From the NCBI GenBank assembly GCA_032433765.1, contig JAVIAB010000101.1, positions 59,960,092 through 60,024,091 of the forward strand: a stretch of DNA of 64,000 nt, given 5' to 3'. Under the pieces are notes generated by a model. The model was given only the letters and a program-made list of their open reading frames with translations, made no database searches and had not been told where the DNA came from. This stretch comes from Megaustenia siamemsis (Eukaryota > Mollusca > Gastropoda > Stylommatophora > Ariophantidae). A program made the position numbers and the translations under genes. Shown here in pieces: positions 34,080-46,611 of the stretch; within the stretch, counting starts at the first letter, position 1; each line of letters begins with the position of its first letter.

Positions 34080-35190
34080 CACTGATGATGACTATAGCAA
34101 ACCAGCAACTGTATCCCAGCCAGCAACACTATAACAAACCAACAACTGTACAACCAGCCAGCAACACTATAACAAACCAGCAGCTGGACAACCAGGCAGC
34201 AACACTATAACAAACCAGCAGCTGGACAACCAGGCAGCAACACTATAACAAACCTGCAACTGTACATAAAACCAGTAACACTAAATAAATCCAGCAACTG
34301 TACAACCATCCATCAACACTATAACAAACCAGCAACTGTACAACCATCCATCAACACTATAACAAACCAGCAACTGTACAACCATCCATCTACACTATAA
34401 CAAACCAGCAACTGTACAACCATCCATCAACACTATAACAAACCAGCAACTGTACAACCATTCATCAACACTCTAACAAACAAGCAAATGTACAACCAGC
34501 CATCAACACTAAAGCAATACAGGAACTGTACAACCATCCATCAACACTATAACAATCCAGCAACTGTACAACCAGCCAGCAACACTAAAACAAACCAGCA
34601 ACTGTACAACCATCCATCAACACTATAACAAACCAGAAACTGTACAACCAGCCATCAATACAAAAACAATCCAGGAACTGTACAACCAGCCATCAACACT
34701 AAAGCAATCCAGGAACTGTACAACCATCCATCAACACTAAAACAATCCAGGAACTGTTCAACCAGCCAGCAACACTAAAACAAACCAGCAACTGTACAAC
34801 CAGCCAGCAACACTAAAACAAACCAGCAACTGTACAACCAGCCAGCAACACTGAAACAATCTAGCAACTGTACAACCAGCCAGCAACACTAAAACAATCC
34901 AGCAACTGTACAACCAGCCATCAACACTAAAGCAATCCAGAAACTGTACAACCAGCCAGCAACACTAAATCAAACCAGCAACTGTACAACCAGCCAGCAA
35001 CACTAAAACAATCTAGCAACTGTACAACCAGCCAGCAACACTAAAACAAACCAGCAACTGTACAACCAGCTAGCAACACAAAAACAATCCAGGAACTGTA
35101 CAACCAGCCAGCAACACTAAAACAATACAGCAACTGTACAACCAGCTAGCAACACAAAAACAATCCAGGAACTGTAGCCAGCAATGTTAC
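34080..35190. repeat. 38-bp array (two 19-bp monomers)
   Basis: The unit is a dimer: cagcaacactataacaaac plus cagcaactgtacaaccagc. Start points step by 38 bp (for example 34333 to 34371). Variants: ccatccatcaac, ccagccagcaac, aaaacaatccagg. Each half resembles the 19 bp unit at 29540-30770. Confidence 0.95.
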
Positions 35191-36640
35191 AATAGTCCAG
35201 CAATGTTACAACAGGCCAGCAAGGCTACACCAGGTCAGTTATGCTGCTACACCAGACCAGCAATGCTACAACAGGCCAGCTACTGTACAATCAGACAGCA
35301 ATACTTAAACAGACCAGCAATACTACAACAGGCCAGCTTCTGTACAACCAGACAGCAATACTACACCAGACCAGCAATGCTACACCAGCCCAGCTACTTT
35401 AAAACCAGACAGCAATACTACAACAGACCAGCAATGCTACAACAGACCAACAATACTACAACAGGCCAGCTACTGTACAACCAGACGGCAATACTATAAT
35501 AGACCAGCAATGCTACAACAGACCAGCAATACTACAACAGGTCAGATACTGTACAACTATACAGCAATACTACAACAGACCAGCACTACTACAACAGGCC
35601 AGCTACTGTACAATCAGACAGCAATCCTACAACAGACCAGCAATACTACAACAGGCCAGCGTCTGTACAACCAGACAGCAATACTACACCAGACCAGCAA
35701 TACTACACCAGCCCAGCTACTGTAAAACCAGACAGCAATACTACAACAGACCAGCAATGCTACAACAGACCAACAATACTACAACAGGCCAGCTACTGTA
35801 CAACCATACGGCAATACTATAATAGACCAGCAATGCTACAACAGACCAGCAATACTACAACAGGTCAGATACTGTACAACTATACAGCAATACTACAACA
35901 GACCAGCAATACTACAACAGGCCAGCTACTGTACAACCAGAGAGCAATATTACAACAGGCCAGCAATACTACAACAGGCCAGCTACTGTACAACCAGACA
36001 GCAATGCTACAGCAGGCCAGCAATCTTATAGTACGCTGGTAATTTTTCAATACGCCAGCAACACTACATTAGGCCAGCAATGCTACAACAGACCATTATT
36101 ACTACAGCAGGCGGTAATATTACAACAGACCATTATTATTACAACAGGTCGGAAATACTACAACAGGTTAGCAATCTTACAGAAAGCCAGCAAAACTACA
36201 ACTGACTAGCAATCTTACAAAAGATAGCAACGCTATATCAAGCCAACAATCTTACAATAGGCCAGTAAAGTTAAACAAACCAGCAACACTACAAAATGTC
36301 GGCAATCTTGCAGCAGGTCAGCAAACTTACAGCACGCCATCAATTTTACAACAGGCGAGCAACACTATAATAGGTCAGCAATCTTACAGTATGAATGTAA
36401 CCATACAGCAGGCCAGCAATCTTACACCAGGCCAGCACTCCTATCGCAGGCCAGCTACACTACAACAGACAAGCAACACTACCCAATTGCAACAAACTTA
36501 CAGCAAGTCATTAATCTTAGAGCGGTCAGAAATCTAACAGCAAGTCAACAACTTTACAGCAGGTCAGCAACACTACAACAAGCCAGCAATCTTACAGCAG
36601 ACGAGCAACACTACAGGAACACTACACAAAGGAAAACAAA
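35191..36640. repeat. 57-bp array (three 19-bp monomers)
   Basis: The unit is a trimer: cagcaatgctacaacagac, cagcaatactacaacaggc, cagctactgtacaaccaga. Regular to about 36020, then degenerate 19 bp units to 36640. Because 57 is a multiple of three, frames of 69-98 codons stay open (35203-36042). They encode only repeats. Confidence 0.93.
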
Positions 36641-36698
36641 CTTACAAAAAAATAGAATCAGAATGAAGAGTGTCCGAACGGTTAACTAGTCATAAAAA

Positions 36699-36765
36699 GA
36701 CATCCTTGAAAGTGTTCAAACAGAAATAGTGTGGTCTCACTAAAGATAATAAGTAGAGACATCAC
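36699..36765 (+). repeat. RT-like flank, right copy
   Basis: gacatccttgaaagtgttca, then agtgtggtctcactaaagat, is roughly 75% similar by eye to 34010-34072. The frame is broken here. Confidence 0.65.
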
Positions 36766-37639
36766 ATCACACTTATGATGACGTCATTTAACAAATATAT
36801 TTCAGAAGGCATATAATGTGTCAATCTATATAATACAAAACTGTACACAATTTATAATAATGACGTCACTGATAAAACACAAACTTGACTATCGAAAGTA
36901 ATATGGATAAACTATTTTGTCTAGACTGCCAATTATGTTATGAACTCTGTCACTAGCTCAAACAACGAAGTAACCGTTATGTCTTGACAGTGCATTCAAA
37001 ACGTTACTAGTCCTTCTTGTTGAACTTCCTCAGTTATACACACAGTGATGTCGTTTTCTTGCTTAATTAAAGGTTTACGTTTAATGATGCATCATTGCCT
37101 TCCATTAGCTTGAAAGAATAAAAGATTGTACACGGACGTCCTAGAAAACAAGCTAAAAAAATTCCAGCTCTAAATTTGGCAATTCGCTATTGGTCAGTGC
37201 AAAAGTAAACACCTATTACATTACAGCTTATATATATTATATCAATAAGTTGATTACTTACTTATATTGCTTCTTCTACATTTAGATATTGTTACTTACT
37301 GGTGATACTCCTTTATGTTTGTTGATAACCTAAGAAGACATGGTTTTTGCGATCAGCCATAACATAAATAAAATTAGTTACCATTTCAACTGGTCAAAAC
37401 TTAATTTATTTTGTTACAGAATATTGTAACTTGGTAGACTGGTACAGGGAACTGTGAGTAAGAGAACCTGAGGGAAGTTTGTGCGACTTAACGGTGAGTC
37501 TCAACATTGGTAGTAGTCCGTCAGAAAACTCATGCCCCGATTCAAAATGCTATAACTTAATAACTATATGGTTTTAATTGGTGAAATTTTGTATGCAAAC
37601 TGTTTATTGTCATAACATAATAGAAGAAAACAAATCATT
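36766..37639. other. no gene recognised
   Basis: AT-rich unique-looking sequence with several tgacgtcat-type palindromes (36780, 36862). No open frame above 60 codons. Confidence 0.5.
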
Positions 37640-38130
37640 GGAAACAAGTCATCATCATCATCATCATCATCATCGTCATCGTCATTACGTGCTTTCTCCG
37701 CACTGAAGGTTGGCTATCATGGAACGCCATTCCGCTCTGATGGTGCAGGTGTGTCATAGGTTGACGTGTCCATCTTTTGATTTTAATCGCCCATGTTAGT
37801 CTTGGTGTACTTCTGCCTCTATTACCTTATATTTTCACTTCCAAGATTACTTTTAGTAGGCTGCTGTGTCTTTTAACATGCCCCCAAAATCTCATTTGTA
37901 TTGTTTGAATTGTGTTTAGTAGTTCTCTTTTAATAATTAATTGTTTTAAGACTTCATTATTTGTTTTCTTTTCTTTGGATCCAATTCTTCATATTATTCT
38001 ATACATCCACATTTTAATTTTAATTTTCTGTTCTGTTCTAATGTCCATGTTTCTGCACCATACATGAATGTTGAGGTGATATAACAATTTGATATTCTTT
38101 GTTTTAGCCCTGGTTTCTCCTGATACATGT
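37640..38130 (-). mobile_element. LINE family B, 3' half
   Basis: A trinucleotide tail catcatcatcatcatcatca (37651 on) is followed by the reverse complement of the family B terminus (cactgaaggttggctatcat, cattccgctctgatgg). It then reads upstream through IKMWMYRII and an ETW-like segment to a truncation near 38130. The long ATG-type tail fits RTE-like 3' ends. Confidence 0.87.
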
Positions 38131-38589
38131 AAATACATTATAATGAATGCGAGACGAGAATATTTACGTGAGCTCAACGTTACTTACTGACTGTATGTCA
38201 ACCATTATTTGGGGTATCTAAGAGGACATGACAAATAAAATTAAATAAACAAGGAATTAGCTGTTATCAGACTGTTCTCTCAACAGAGCATGTTGCAAGT
38301 CTGTCCAGTTATTTCGTGGTCTTTATTACCATTTTCGTATACGCTTCAATGATTAAATGCAACAAATTTGTTCCTTGCACATTTACCTTTCAAGCGTAGA
38401 AGAAAGATTTAGTTTTCCTGTCTGTTGCTCTTTTGTTGGCCTCTCCTACTGTAATGCTTCATAATGTTCCAAATATTTCATCAGTTCAACTTTTTAGTGG
38501 TCGACACTTGGATCAAGTGCTCTCACAACGTTCAGAGAAGTTTCAGAGTATTGTATTATGATATTTCATGATGAGCATGAAAAGTGTTC

Positions 38590-38938
38590 CTTATTGCAGT
38601 TTCCTCATTTTCCAAGTCCGGCTTGTTGCAGCAGCTACTGAGTTAAGTGCTCTGTGCACACCGTGAGCTGTGTGTCTCAATCTTTTTGATCATATTTCGA
38701 TATTCCAATTGCTTTCGATGAATGATGATATCATATTCCAGGGAACAGTTGGCTGTATTCACTTTCTGCGTGATTTCGCCTTATGTATTTTGGCGTGTGC
38801 TGAGACTGCTACGCTGAAAACTGCAGTTATTTTTCTTTGTTTGGGAGATATTAATTCGAATGATTACGCTGGCACGGGCGGTTGAGCAATTATGGATTTT
38901 AATTCGTTTGCAGTGATACCGGGCCTTCCATAACCAAA
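38590..38938 (+). mobile_element. retroposon family R, 5'-truncated
   Basis: About 350 bp matching the 3' part of 25393-26374: ttgcagtttcctcattttcc, ctgagttaagtgctctgtgc, gggaacagttggctgtattc, ggcacgggcggttgagcaat, ending gggccttccataacc. The tail is only a few bases. Confidence 0.88.
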
Positions 38939-39302
38939 AGAATTTCTGTCATGAAATGTGGTCAAACATTGTATTCATCCTTTCATTATGTATTCTTTGC
39001 GAAAATTATTCTACCTTTTTCTTACTGAGGAACTACGATAAGACTAGGAATACTTTCAGTTATTTTAATACTAATACTTCTGAATTTAACGTTTCTAATC
39101 TTATATTTCAGGATGTTTCCCGCCTTGTGTCTAGGCAGTAAGTTTACATATTGTTCTAGTGTCTAGTGTCATGATCTGGAATTGGCAGCACGACAATGAA
39201 ATGAAGTGTATGTTGCTGAGTGCCCTTTTTGCCACTTATGTTTTTCTTTGTTGGGCAGTTATGATGAAATCTGTCCTATGAATTGACACCCTATATTGTC
39301 TC

Positions 39303-40115
39303 TATATCATCATCATCATGTTCCATACCTGTTGGCGCAGGAGGTCATGTCCTGCTACAATGTTCAATCCACAACGCATCGTATCATTGCTGACTGTTTT
39401 CTTTGCCATGACACCAAACTGTCCAGTATATTCTCTTTTTGCTGTCCGCTTCCTATATCTCTCTCGTTCGCTCTCTCACTCACTATCTCTCTCTCTCTCT
39501 CTCTCTGTAAATTGGCAATTGTAGTTGACTATTCCTACATTTCACTTCTCATGATTTCCCCGAAACAGTTTGCTTTTTTAATGTTTTTTATGAGCACTCT
39601 TTTTGTGTTGGGATCTTTGAGAACGTTCTCGACGTTAGCTATCCGGGGAACTCTCAACGTTCTTCTGAGAAATTCCATCCGTTTGGCCTCTGATCGTCTT
39701 TATTTTTTGTTTACTGTCCATTATTGGCTCCCATAGATCATAAGTGGCTCTTATAGCACCAATGAACTATCTTTCTCACCTTTATTGACAAAGACGTGTT
39801 TCACACGATTTTTTACATATTCTGAAATGCTATTTTGGTCTGAGTTATTCTACTTGTTATTGATGTAGTACATTATTATATAATGATATTATTATGCGCA
39901 AGTATCTGTCCCTTTGCTTGTGTTTCAGATGTGTCACTGTTTTGTTTATTGTGCATGATGTTGATGATTGTTTCTCAAATAGGGCCATTATTCATGTTTT
40001 CATACTATTCTGGGAATTCTGTAGTAGTTTCGTGTACTATTATGTCTATCATTTATTCTGGTTCATGTTCCGCCTCTGCTATTAAGACTGTGTCATCCAC
40101 ATATCATTTTAAAAA
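39303..40115 (-). mobile_element. LINE family A2, including the RT core end
   Basis: The 3' terminus is at 39303-39320 (atcatcatcatcatgttcca) and the minus strand reads through the A2 C-terminus to an RT catalytic box, YVDDTVLIAEAEHE (about 40106-40065). It therefore retains more of the RT than most A2 copies. A (CT)n run at 39487-39507 interrupts the KRxRxRE region on the coding strand, and the frame is broken in several places. Confidence 0.84.
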
Positions 40116-41513
40116 ATAACAATAGGATCACCGAACGATAAAAAAATATACGTCAGGGAACTAAATATTGGTACATTATCATGTGTGGAACGTGAAACAA
40201 AACTCATTAGGCAATTAACACTTATCGATGAATGTCATAAAATCATGTCATGCGACTTCCTGCATGACTACAGTTGAGGTGGCGTGTGTATTGAGTCAAT
40301 GCTGGTTCATGCGCACTTGATATTTACCAAGTACCCAACATGCAGTCGTAAAGCAAACTTATTTAGGTTGATAGAAGCGAAGTGTGCACGTGGCTGTGTG
40401 GAGATTCAGGAAACTGCCCAAAATTGAGGTTGATGTACGGAACATACAGACACAACACTGAAGAACAATTGTACAGTAATGTTTTACATAACTATACTAT
40501 CATACAATACTAGCATATATGGTTGACATAATATCGCAAGATGTTTAGTTAAGTAAAACATCAAGAAATCATTACAATTGTTGAAAGTATACACGTTGAC
40601 ATCAGAGCTCTTAATACCCTGAGAGATGTGACCTCGTTATCATAACAATGGCAACTCATCTAGAAGACAATCAACTCCGATGATAAACTATCCGCTGTCT
40701 AGCGGGTCTTCCCTTCCATGAAATAAACTTCGGGAGTAATCCCCGAAGAAAATTCCTGAAATGGAGTCCTTAAGGCAGTTCAGTGTTCATGATAACGTTG
40801 CTCTGGCAACTCCTGTAACGCAGTTGACACCACACTGTTTTTACCCTGCTAGGCCTCTAGATAGCTCGGCTGCGTTGAGAGAAGGAACAGGTTGCTTGGG
40901 CAACAACTTGTTTCTTTCTTTTTCTGAACCGAGCTCGCGCCCTAAAGAGGACACTCCAGCTTCGCTATTTTGGTGTCAGCACAACACGGGAAGCATCATT
41001 TATGGTTACATGTCATTCTGTACATTTGGTGTAGCAGGCTTCTCTAACATCTACATGTGGTTCTAACAGGTTACGCTCACTGGGAAAATTATGCCGTATG
41101 AAATATGGCTGTCTAACATGGTCGCCTTCACCTGCTAAATGTAGTGTTTAACCATGGGTAGAAAACCGATGAGCAACGTTGCTCACATACTAAACTGACT
41201 GGATTTTAAGACATTGAACCTGACTTTTTTTCTAATTAATTTCACTTACAGTAATTATAAAATTGTAAATCTGTCGAGAAAGATAGATTTGAGACTTTAG
41301 CTTAGTAAAAGTGTCTATAAATGTCAGTATAGTCATCGTCAAAATTTATTAACAAAAATATGATTTTTGGCAGTGTGTAACCTCTTCAGCAACACTGACA
41401 TTCTCGCATCTCTCCATTCCTTGATACTTGTTCGGTGGTTTCCAATAATTCTTCTTCCTTAGCGGTCAAATCGTGTGATCGTAAGAACTTGACTCTTGAC
41501 TTGGTCTATGATG
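40116..41513. other. no gene recognised
   Basis: About 1.4 kb. A 101-codon plus frame (40761-41066) has unbiased composition and somewhat higher GC than its surroundings, but no motif and no clear splice context. I cannot call it a gene. Confidence 0.45.
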
Positions 41514-41761
41514 GAGAGGTAAGGACAACAACATGACACACGATGAGCAGGTCGCATAATCAGTACTCGTATATGGAGAGGTAAGGACAACAGCATGACA
41601 CACGATGAGCTGGTCGCATAATCAGTACTCGTATATGGAGAGGTAAGGACAACAACATGACACACGATGAGATGGTCACATAATCAGTACTCGTAAATGG
41701 AGAGGTAGGGACAACAACATGACACACGATGAGCTGCTCGCATAATCAGTACTAGTATATG
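41514..41761. repeat. 62-bp tandem repeat, 4 copies
   Basis: Units beginning gagaggtaaggacaacaaca start at 41514, 41576, 41638 and 41700. They are nearly identical, with differences at a few sites (gcaggtc, gctggtc, gatggtc, gctgctc). Confidence 0.95.
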
Positions 41762-42299
41762 CGTGTATGTCTTGATTTTACCCCTAAACATGCGCCGTGG
41801 CTGACACACATCATCTTCGGCAGGCTGGTTCTAGTCTTACCTTAGGAGTTTTCCTTTTCGCAGAATGAATGCCGTCCAAGACGTGTGGATTATACACAGT
41901 TATTCGACATAGCACGTCCATTCTTTTATTCTGAGTAAGCATCCACAAACACAAGCCGATAGCTCTCTGACTGTTATTTCCTGAGTTATCCATGTTTCAC
42001 AGCCATATAATAGACTGACTTTGCTGTTGGAGTTGCAAATTATTTTTTTTTTAATTTAACAAATTTGATTTCTTTTTCCATTTGCTTTCTAGTATAATTG
42101 AGATTTCATTTGCTTCCTGCATTCTTTCTTTCTTACAATTCCTTTTATTCTACCTATTTAGCAATATTACTGCCTAGCTACATAATATCGTATGTTGTGA
42201 AGAGGTGTTTCTCCCAGTGCTATACACTTTTTGTCAACAGTGTTAATTCCTATGATTTCGGTCTTATTTTTCTTAATTCTAGTCTAGAACTCCACAGAA

Positions 42300-42822
42300 A
42301 TAAAAAAACAGAATAGCTCAGGCCAAAATAGCAATTCAGAAAATGAAAAATATCGTATGTAACAAATCTATGTCAATATGAATGAGAAAGAGAGTTCATC
42401 GGTGCTTATTAGAAGCAGTTCTGACCTATGGAAACGAATCATGGACAGTAGACAAACAAATGAAAAGACAAATAGAGGCCACAGAGATGGAAGTTCCTTG
42501 GACAGCTAAAAAGACAAACGATGAAATTATCAAAGTGACCAACACAAAAAGAGTGCTAATAAAAAACATCAGAAAGAAACCATCAACATTTTTCGGACAC
42601 ATCATGAAAATAGGGAATTTGGAATACTTGGTTACAGCTGGCAACATACAAGGAAAGAGAGATCGCGGACGAGAAAGAGAGAAAATACTGAATAGCTTGG
42701 TGACATGGCATGGAAAACGATCAACAACAGAACTGATACGATGCTCTGTAGATAGAAGATTGTGAAAGGACATGATCGCCTACGCCAACCGTTATGGAAC
42801 ATTAAGATGATGATGATGATGA
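42300..42822 (+). mobile_element. LINE family A2, 3' portion
   Basis: A 127-codon frame (42382-42765) gives MRKRVHRCLLEAVLTYGN, ESWTVDKQMKRQIEATEM, KTNDEIIKVTNTKRVLIK, KPSTFFGHIMK, GKRDRGREREKILNSLVT, STTELIRCSVDRRL. Upstream (42303-42380) is the AQAKIAIQKMKNIVCNKSM block after a frameshift. It ends in gatgatgatgatgag (42807-42822). The stop after VDRRL replaces the usual Trp codon (tgg to tga). Confidence 0.92.
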
Positions 42823-43084
42823 GTCTAGAACTAATCCTGATTTCATGACAAAATAGATGTCATATTGCTTTCTTAGTGAGGTCTTTTACCGCGCATTTGT
42901 AAGGTTTCAGTTGTTTCCCTTATAACTATGTCAGCCTTTGATGGATTATATTGATCTTCTGTTAGCACGTGAGTGAGCAGCAGTGTAACATGCTGAACCC
43001 ATAATGCTCAATCATGTGTGATCAGATACAATGTAATGGTATTTCGAAAGCATAAAAGAGCTAAATTTACGTAATACCCATGTA

Positions 43085-44080
43085 GTTTATTAACCTGATA
43101 AAAACAATATATGATGGAACTAAATGTAATGTTGTGCATGAAGGACAGCTTACAGAAGCATTTGAAATAAGAACAGGAGTAAGGCAGGGATGCCTTCTGT
43201 CTCCATTTCTCTTTCTACTGGCCATAGATTGGAATATGAAAATAACTCAAAACAACAGAAATGGAATCCAGTGGTGACTGACCAAGCAACTTGAGGATTT
43301 AGACTTTGCTGATGACACATCTCTCCTATTACATAATCATCAAAAGATGCAGGATAAAATGAGCAGACCTGATGAGAGATCACAACAGCTAGGACTTAAG
43401 ATTAATAGAGATAAGACGAACATTATGAGATTTAATGCAGTTGGCAATAATCAAAAAAATTAGGAGAAATATCTCTTCTATACGTGCAATCTTACCTACA
43501 TCTGGGCAGTAATATTGATAAAGAGGGAGTGACACAAAATGGTACTAAAATAAGGATATCAAAAGCAAGAGGAGCTTTCATTGCACTGGGAAACATAAGG
43601 AAAGTCCAAAGAAATTAGGTTCCATATAAAAATAAAAATTTCCAACTCCAATGTTAAGTCGGTCCTATTATATGGCTGTGAAACATGGAGAAAAACAAAA
43701 TTGACAATCATGAAGATACAGCATTTCATTAATGGATACTTACGCAGAATAAAAGGATGGAAATGACAGGACAAAATCACTAGCATAGAACTATGGAAGT
43801 GTACCAGTCAAATACCAGTGGATAAATAGATACAGCGAAGACGATGGCGCTGGATAGGACACACTGCGGAAGCCAGCTGAGAGTATTATACAACAGGCCC
43901 TTTTTTGGAATCCCCAGGGGAAAAGACACAGATGAAGAGAAAGGAGAAGACAGATAGAAGCAGAGATGAAATGATCTTAAAAGAATGGCAAAAAAAAAAA
44001 CAGAACGACTTGGAAAGTGTTTGTTGAGGACCAATGCTCCACATGGAGCTAAAAAGGTAGAAGTAGAAGGGTGCTAAATG
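43085..44080 (+). mobile_element. LINE family D, RT through C-terminus
   Basis: Translations across frameshifts include DGTKCNVVHEGQLTEAFEI, RTGVRQGCLLSPFLFLLAID (the QG..LSP motif), LEDLDFADDTSLLLHN (FADD catalytic box), LGLKINRDKTNIMRFNA, SVLLYGCETWRKTK, RRIKGWK, RRRWRWIGHTAE, FWNPQGKRHR. This is the most complete D copy, lacking the endonuclease and the RT start. Fragments at 11515 and 30780 are the same family. Confidence 0.9.
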
Positions 44081-44149
44081 CATGTTGTTGTATGTCGATG
44101 ATGGAAACGTATATACAGCTTACTTTGCTCATTTCAAGGCATGGACTAA

Positions 44150-44500
44150 AGTTTAAACATTATTACGACCACTTGCTGCCGCAGCTACTAACATCAGTGC
44201 TCTCCGCACACCGTGAGCTCTGTTTTTTATCCTAATCGTGTTTCGAGATTCCGATTGCAAACAATGAATGATGATATCATATGACGAAGGGTAGTTCGAT
44301 TGCGTTCACTTTCAGTGTGGCTATGCCTTATGTTTTTCAGCGTGTGTTGCGGCTGGAATGATGTGGACTGCAACTGCCATTCTTGTTTGGATCCTTCAAT
44401 GAGATGAGATGTTAATTCTGATGGTTCTACTAGCACTGTCGGTTGCGCAATTATGGAGTTTCATTGCAGTGATACCGGAGCCTTCGAATAACTATAATTA
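44150..44500 (+). mobile_element. retroposon family R, diverged copy
   Basis: It matches the other R copies over gctctccgcacaccgtgagc, gaatgatgatatcatatgac, gcgttcactttcagtgtggc, ggttgcgcaattatggagtt and tgcagtgataccggagcctt. More diverged than the copies at 25393 and 38590. The tail is cgaataactataattata. Confidence 0.82.
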
Positions 44501-44895
44501 TAACGGCCACTATTAATGTTCACCAGAAATGCATTGCAGGTTTAGCGAAGATTGACACAATCTCTTTCTCATAACATGGATTTCTGGTAAAATCATCTAC
44601 GTTTTTAACCACGTTGACCCCATGAACCTTTGCTATAAAGTCAGAAAGCCACCTAGGCTACGATATCCAGGACTATCACACACATAAGATCACCGTCTGT
44701 ATCCTTGAACACAGTCACGACTGTCAATAATAGTGGAGCAACACAGTTTATAGACACTACCAAAATGTGGAACTTGACAGCGATTCTCTCGTTTGATAGC
44801 AACATAGTTCATTATAACAAAATGTCAGTCTCGCTAACAGCGCTGCTTGTTTTAATTATTTCTTTTCTAACCGGCTTTCGTTTCTTTTATTTAAA

Positions 44896-45130
44896 GTTTG
44901 CTTCAATTAATCACAAAAGCTGGTAGTGACTAATACAGTGTTACAAGCTTGCTTCAATTAATCACAAAAGCTGGTAGTGACTAATACAGTGTTACAAGTT
45001 TGTTTCAATTAATCACAAAAGCTGGTAGTGACTAATACATTGTTACAAGTTTGCTTCAATTAATCACAAAAGCTGGAAGTGACTAATTCAGTGTTACAAG
45101 TTTGCTTCAATTAATTACAACATTTGTATA
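44896..45130. repeat. 51-bp tandem repeat, about 4.5 copies
   Basis: Units contain gcttcaattaatcacaaaag and end gtgactaatacagtgttaca, spaced 51 bp (44896, 44947, 44998, 45049). The last copy is partial and diverged. Confidence 0.94.
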
Positions 45131-46611
45131 GACTAAATTAGTTGTTACAAGATTACTTCATACATCAAAGGAAAACCATTGGTACTGATAAAACAAACCA
45201 ACATTACATATTTAATATTATGTAGCTGTTATAAGTTTGTTATCTTTATTTATTATCATTCCCGTCACTACAGATACTTACCTTCACAATTTCGTCAATT
45301 CCTGTTTTAAACTAAAAATGTAAAATAAATTTGTTAAATCATCAATTTCTAAATAAACACCATCCATTAGTATTATGATTAAACATCCAACATTCAAAAC
45401 ACACAATGCAGATAGGGTTTAAATGACTGTTACACATTTGTCTTCAGTGCGTATTTTTATCTCTACCTATGACTTTTATACAAACAAATAGAGGAGCAGA
45501 TTTAGATTCCTCTGAAACGATTAGAACCCAGATTAAACAAATCAAAACATTTGCTGGATTTGTTCCGGCTACTAAAAAGAGTATTCAAGAGAACATCAAT
45601 TTATAGAAGAGAACCTCCACTTCTAACAAAACAGAGAGGAATACAAGCAATGCTTTCTATTCGGGATGTGTTGTACTGATTTTTGTTGCTTGTTTGTGTT
45701 CCTTGCAGGTAAGAATTCATGTCTCTATCCTTGTTCGATTGATTAGTTTTAGAAAAAAATATGTATATGTGTGTTTAAAAATATATATGTGGGCTCTAAG
45801 ATAAATGTATTTGATATAAAATATATATGTGGGCGTAGGAATGAAAAAAAAAATTGTCTTTCAAATTATGGCTCAAGAAAGCTAACTTCACTATCTCTCC
45901 ATATTTCTCTCTTTATTTCTCTCTTTCTCTCTCACTCTCTCTCTAAATGATGTTGTACTGTCCTTTTCTTCTTTGTTACTTCATCTGTAAGGTTTGCCAG
46001 CTTGATAAGGTCTTGATTTTTAGTCTCCCTTCTCCGTTTATTCTTGACTTGAATAGATATGCCTATTCTGGCTGTTAGAATTACAAACATATTATTAGAT
46101 CCGGTTTGCAGAAGCTGTTTTGGGAATTGCGTTTTGCATCTATAATGTTGTATCTTCCTCTCAATGTTAGAATATAATCAATATGGTTTCTAACATTAAT
46201 TATGTCACATTTATACCATGTTTAAAGTTTTGGTTTTCTGTGATCATATATAATGTAATACAAAATGCGGTAATATCTAACATATTATATATGAATATGT
46301 AGGTAACTGAACAAGGTATTAGATTACACCAATATGAAGATAATACACGATATGTAAAAAGAATATGGTCTGGTAGCGTTCACATTAATCAAATTGAGCG
46401 TGGCGCACTACGCGGCGAAACGTACGCTGCCGAAATTGTCATGGCGCTCAGAACAGCGAAACGTACGGAAAGAGTTAATAAATTGCATTTAATGAAAACA
46501 TGTAAAACTAAACAAAATAATATTTCTTTATGTGTCATCTCAGCTGTATCCAAGAACTACATTTTGTGCCAAAGATAAAATTTGGAGATCCTACTATAAT
46601 TTTCTTTGGAT
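45131..46611. other. no gene recognised
   Basis: About 1.5 kb, AT-rich, with a CT-rich patch at 45897-45946. Two near-identical aaaatatatatgtgggc blocks lie at about 45779 and 45819. At 46400-46470 a short CpG-rich island-like patch carries gcgaaacgtacg twice. Confidence 0.5.

Noticed and set aside
35203..36042. Glutamine/threonine-rich frames of 69-98 codons
   Set aside because: They are produced by the 57 bp (3 x 19) array. The repeated peptide has no other support.
28325..36640. CRISPR array
   Set aside because: Repeats are directly adjacent without unique spacers of constant length, and the context is plainly eukaryotic.
40761..41066. 101-codon frame with higher GC as an exon
   Set aside because: Composition is suggestive, but no family motif or convincing splice sites were seen. 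Left unassigned.
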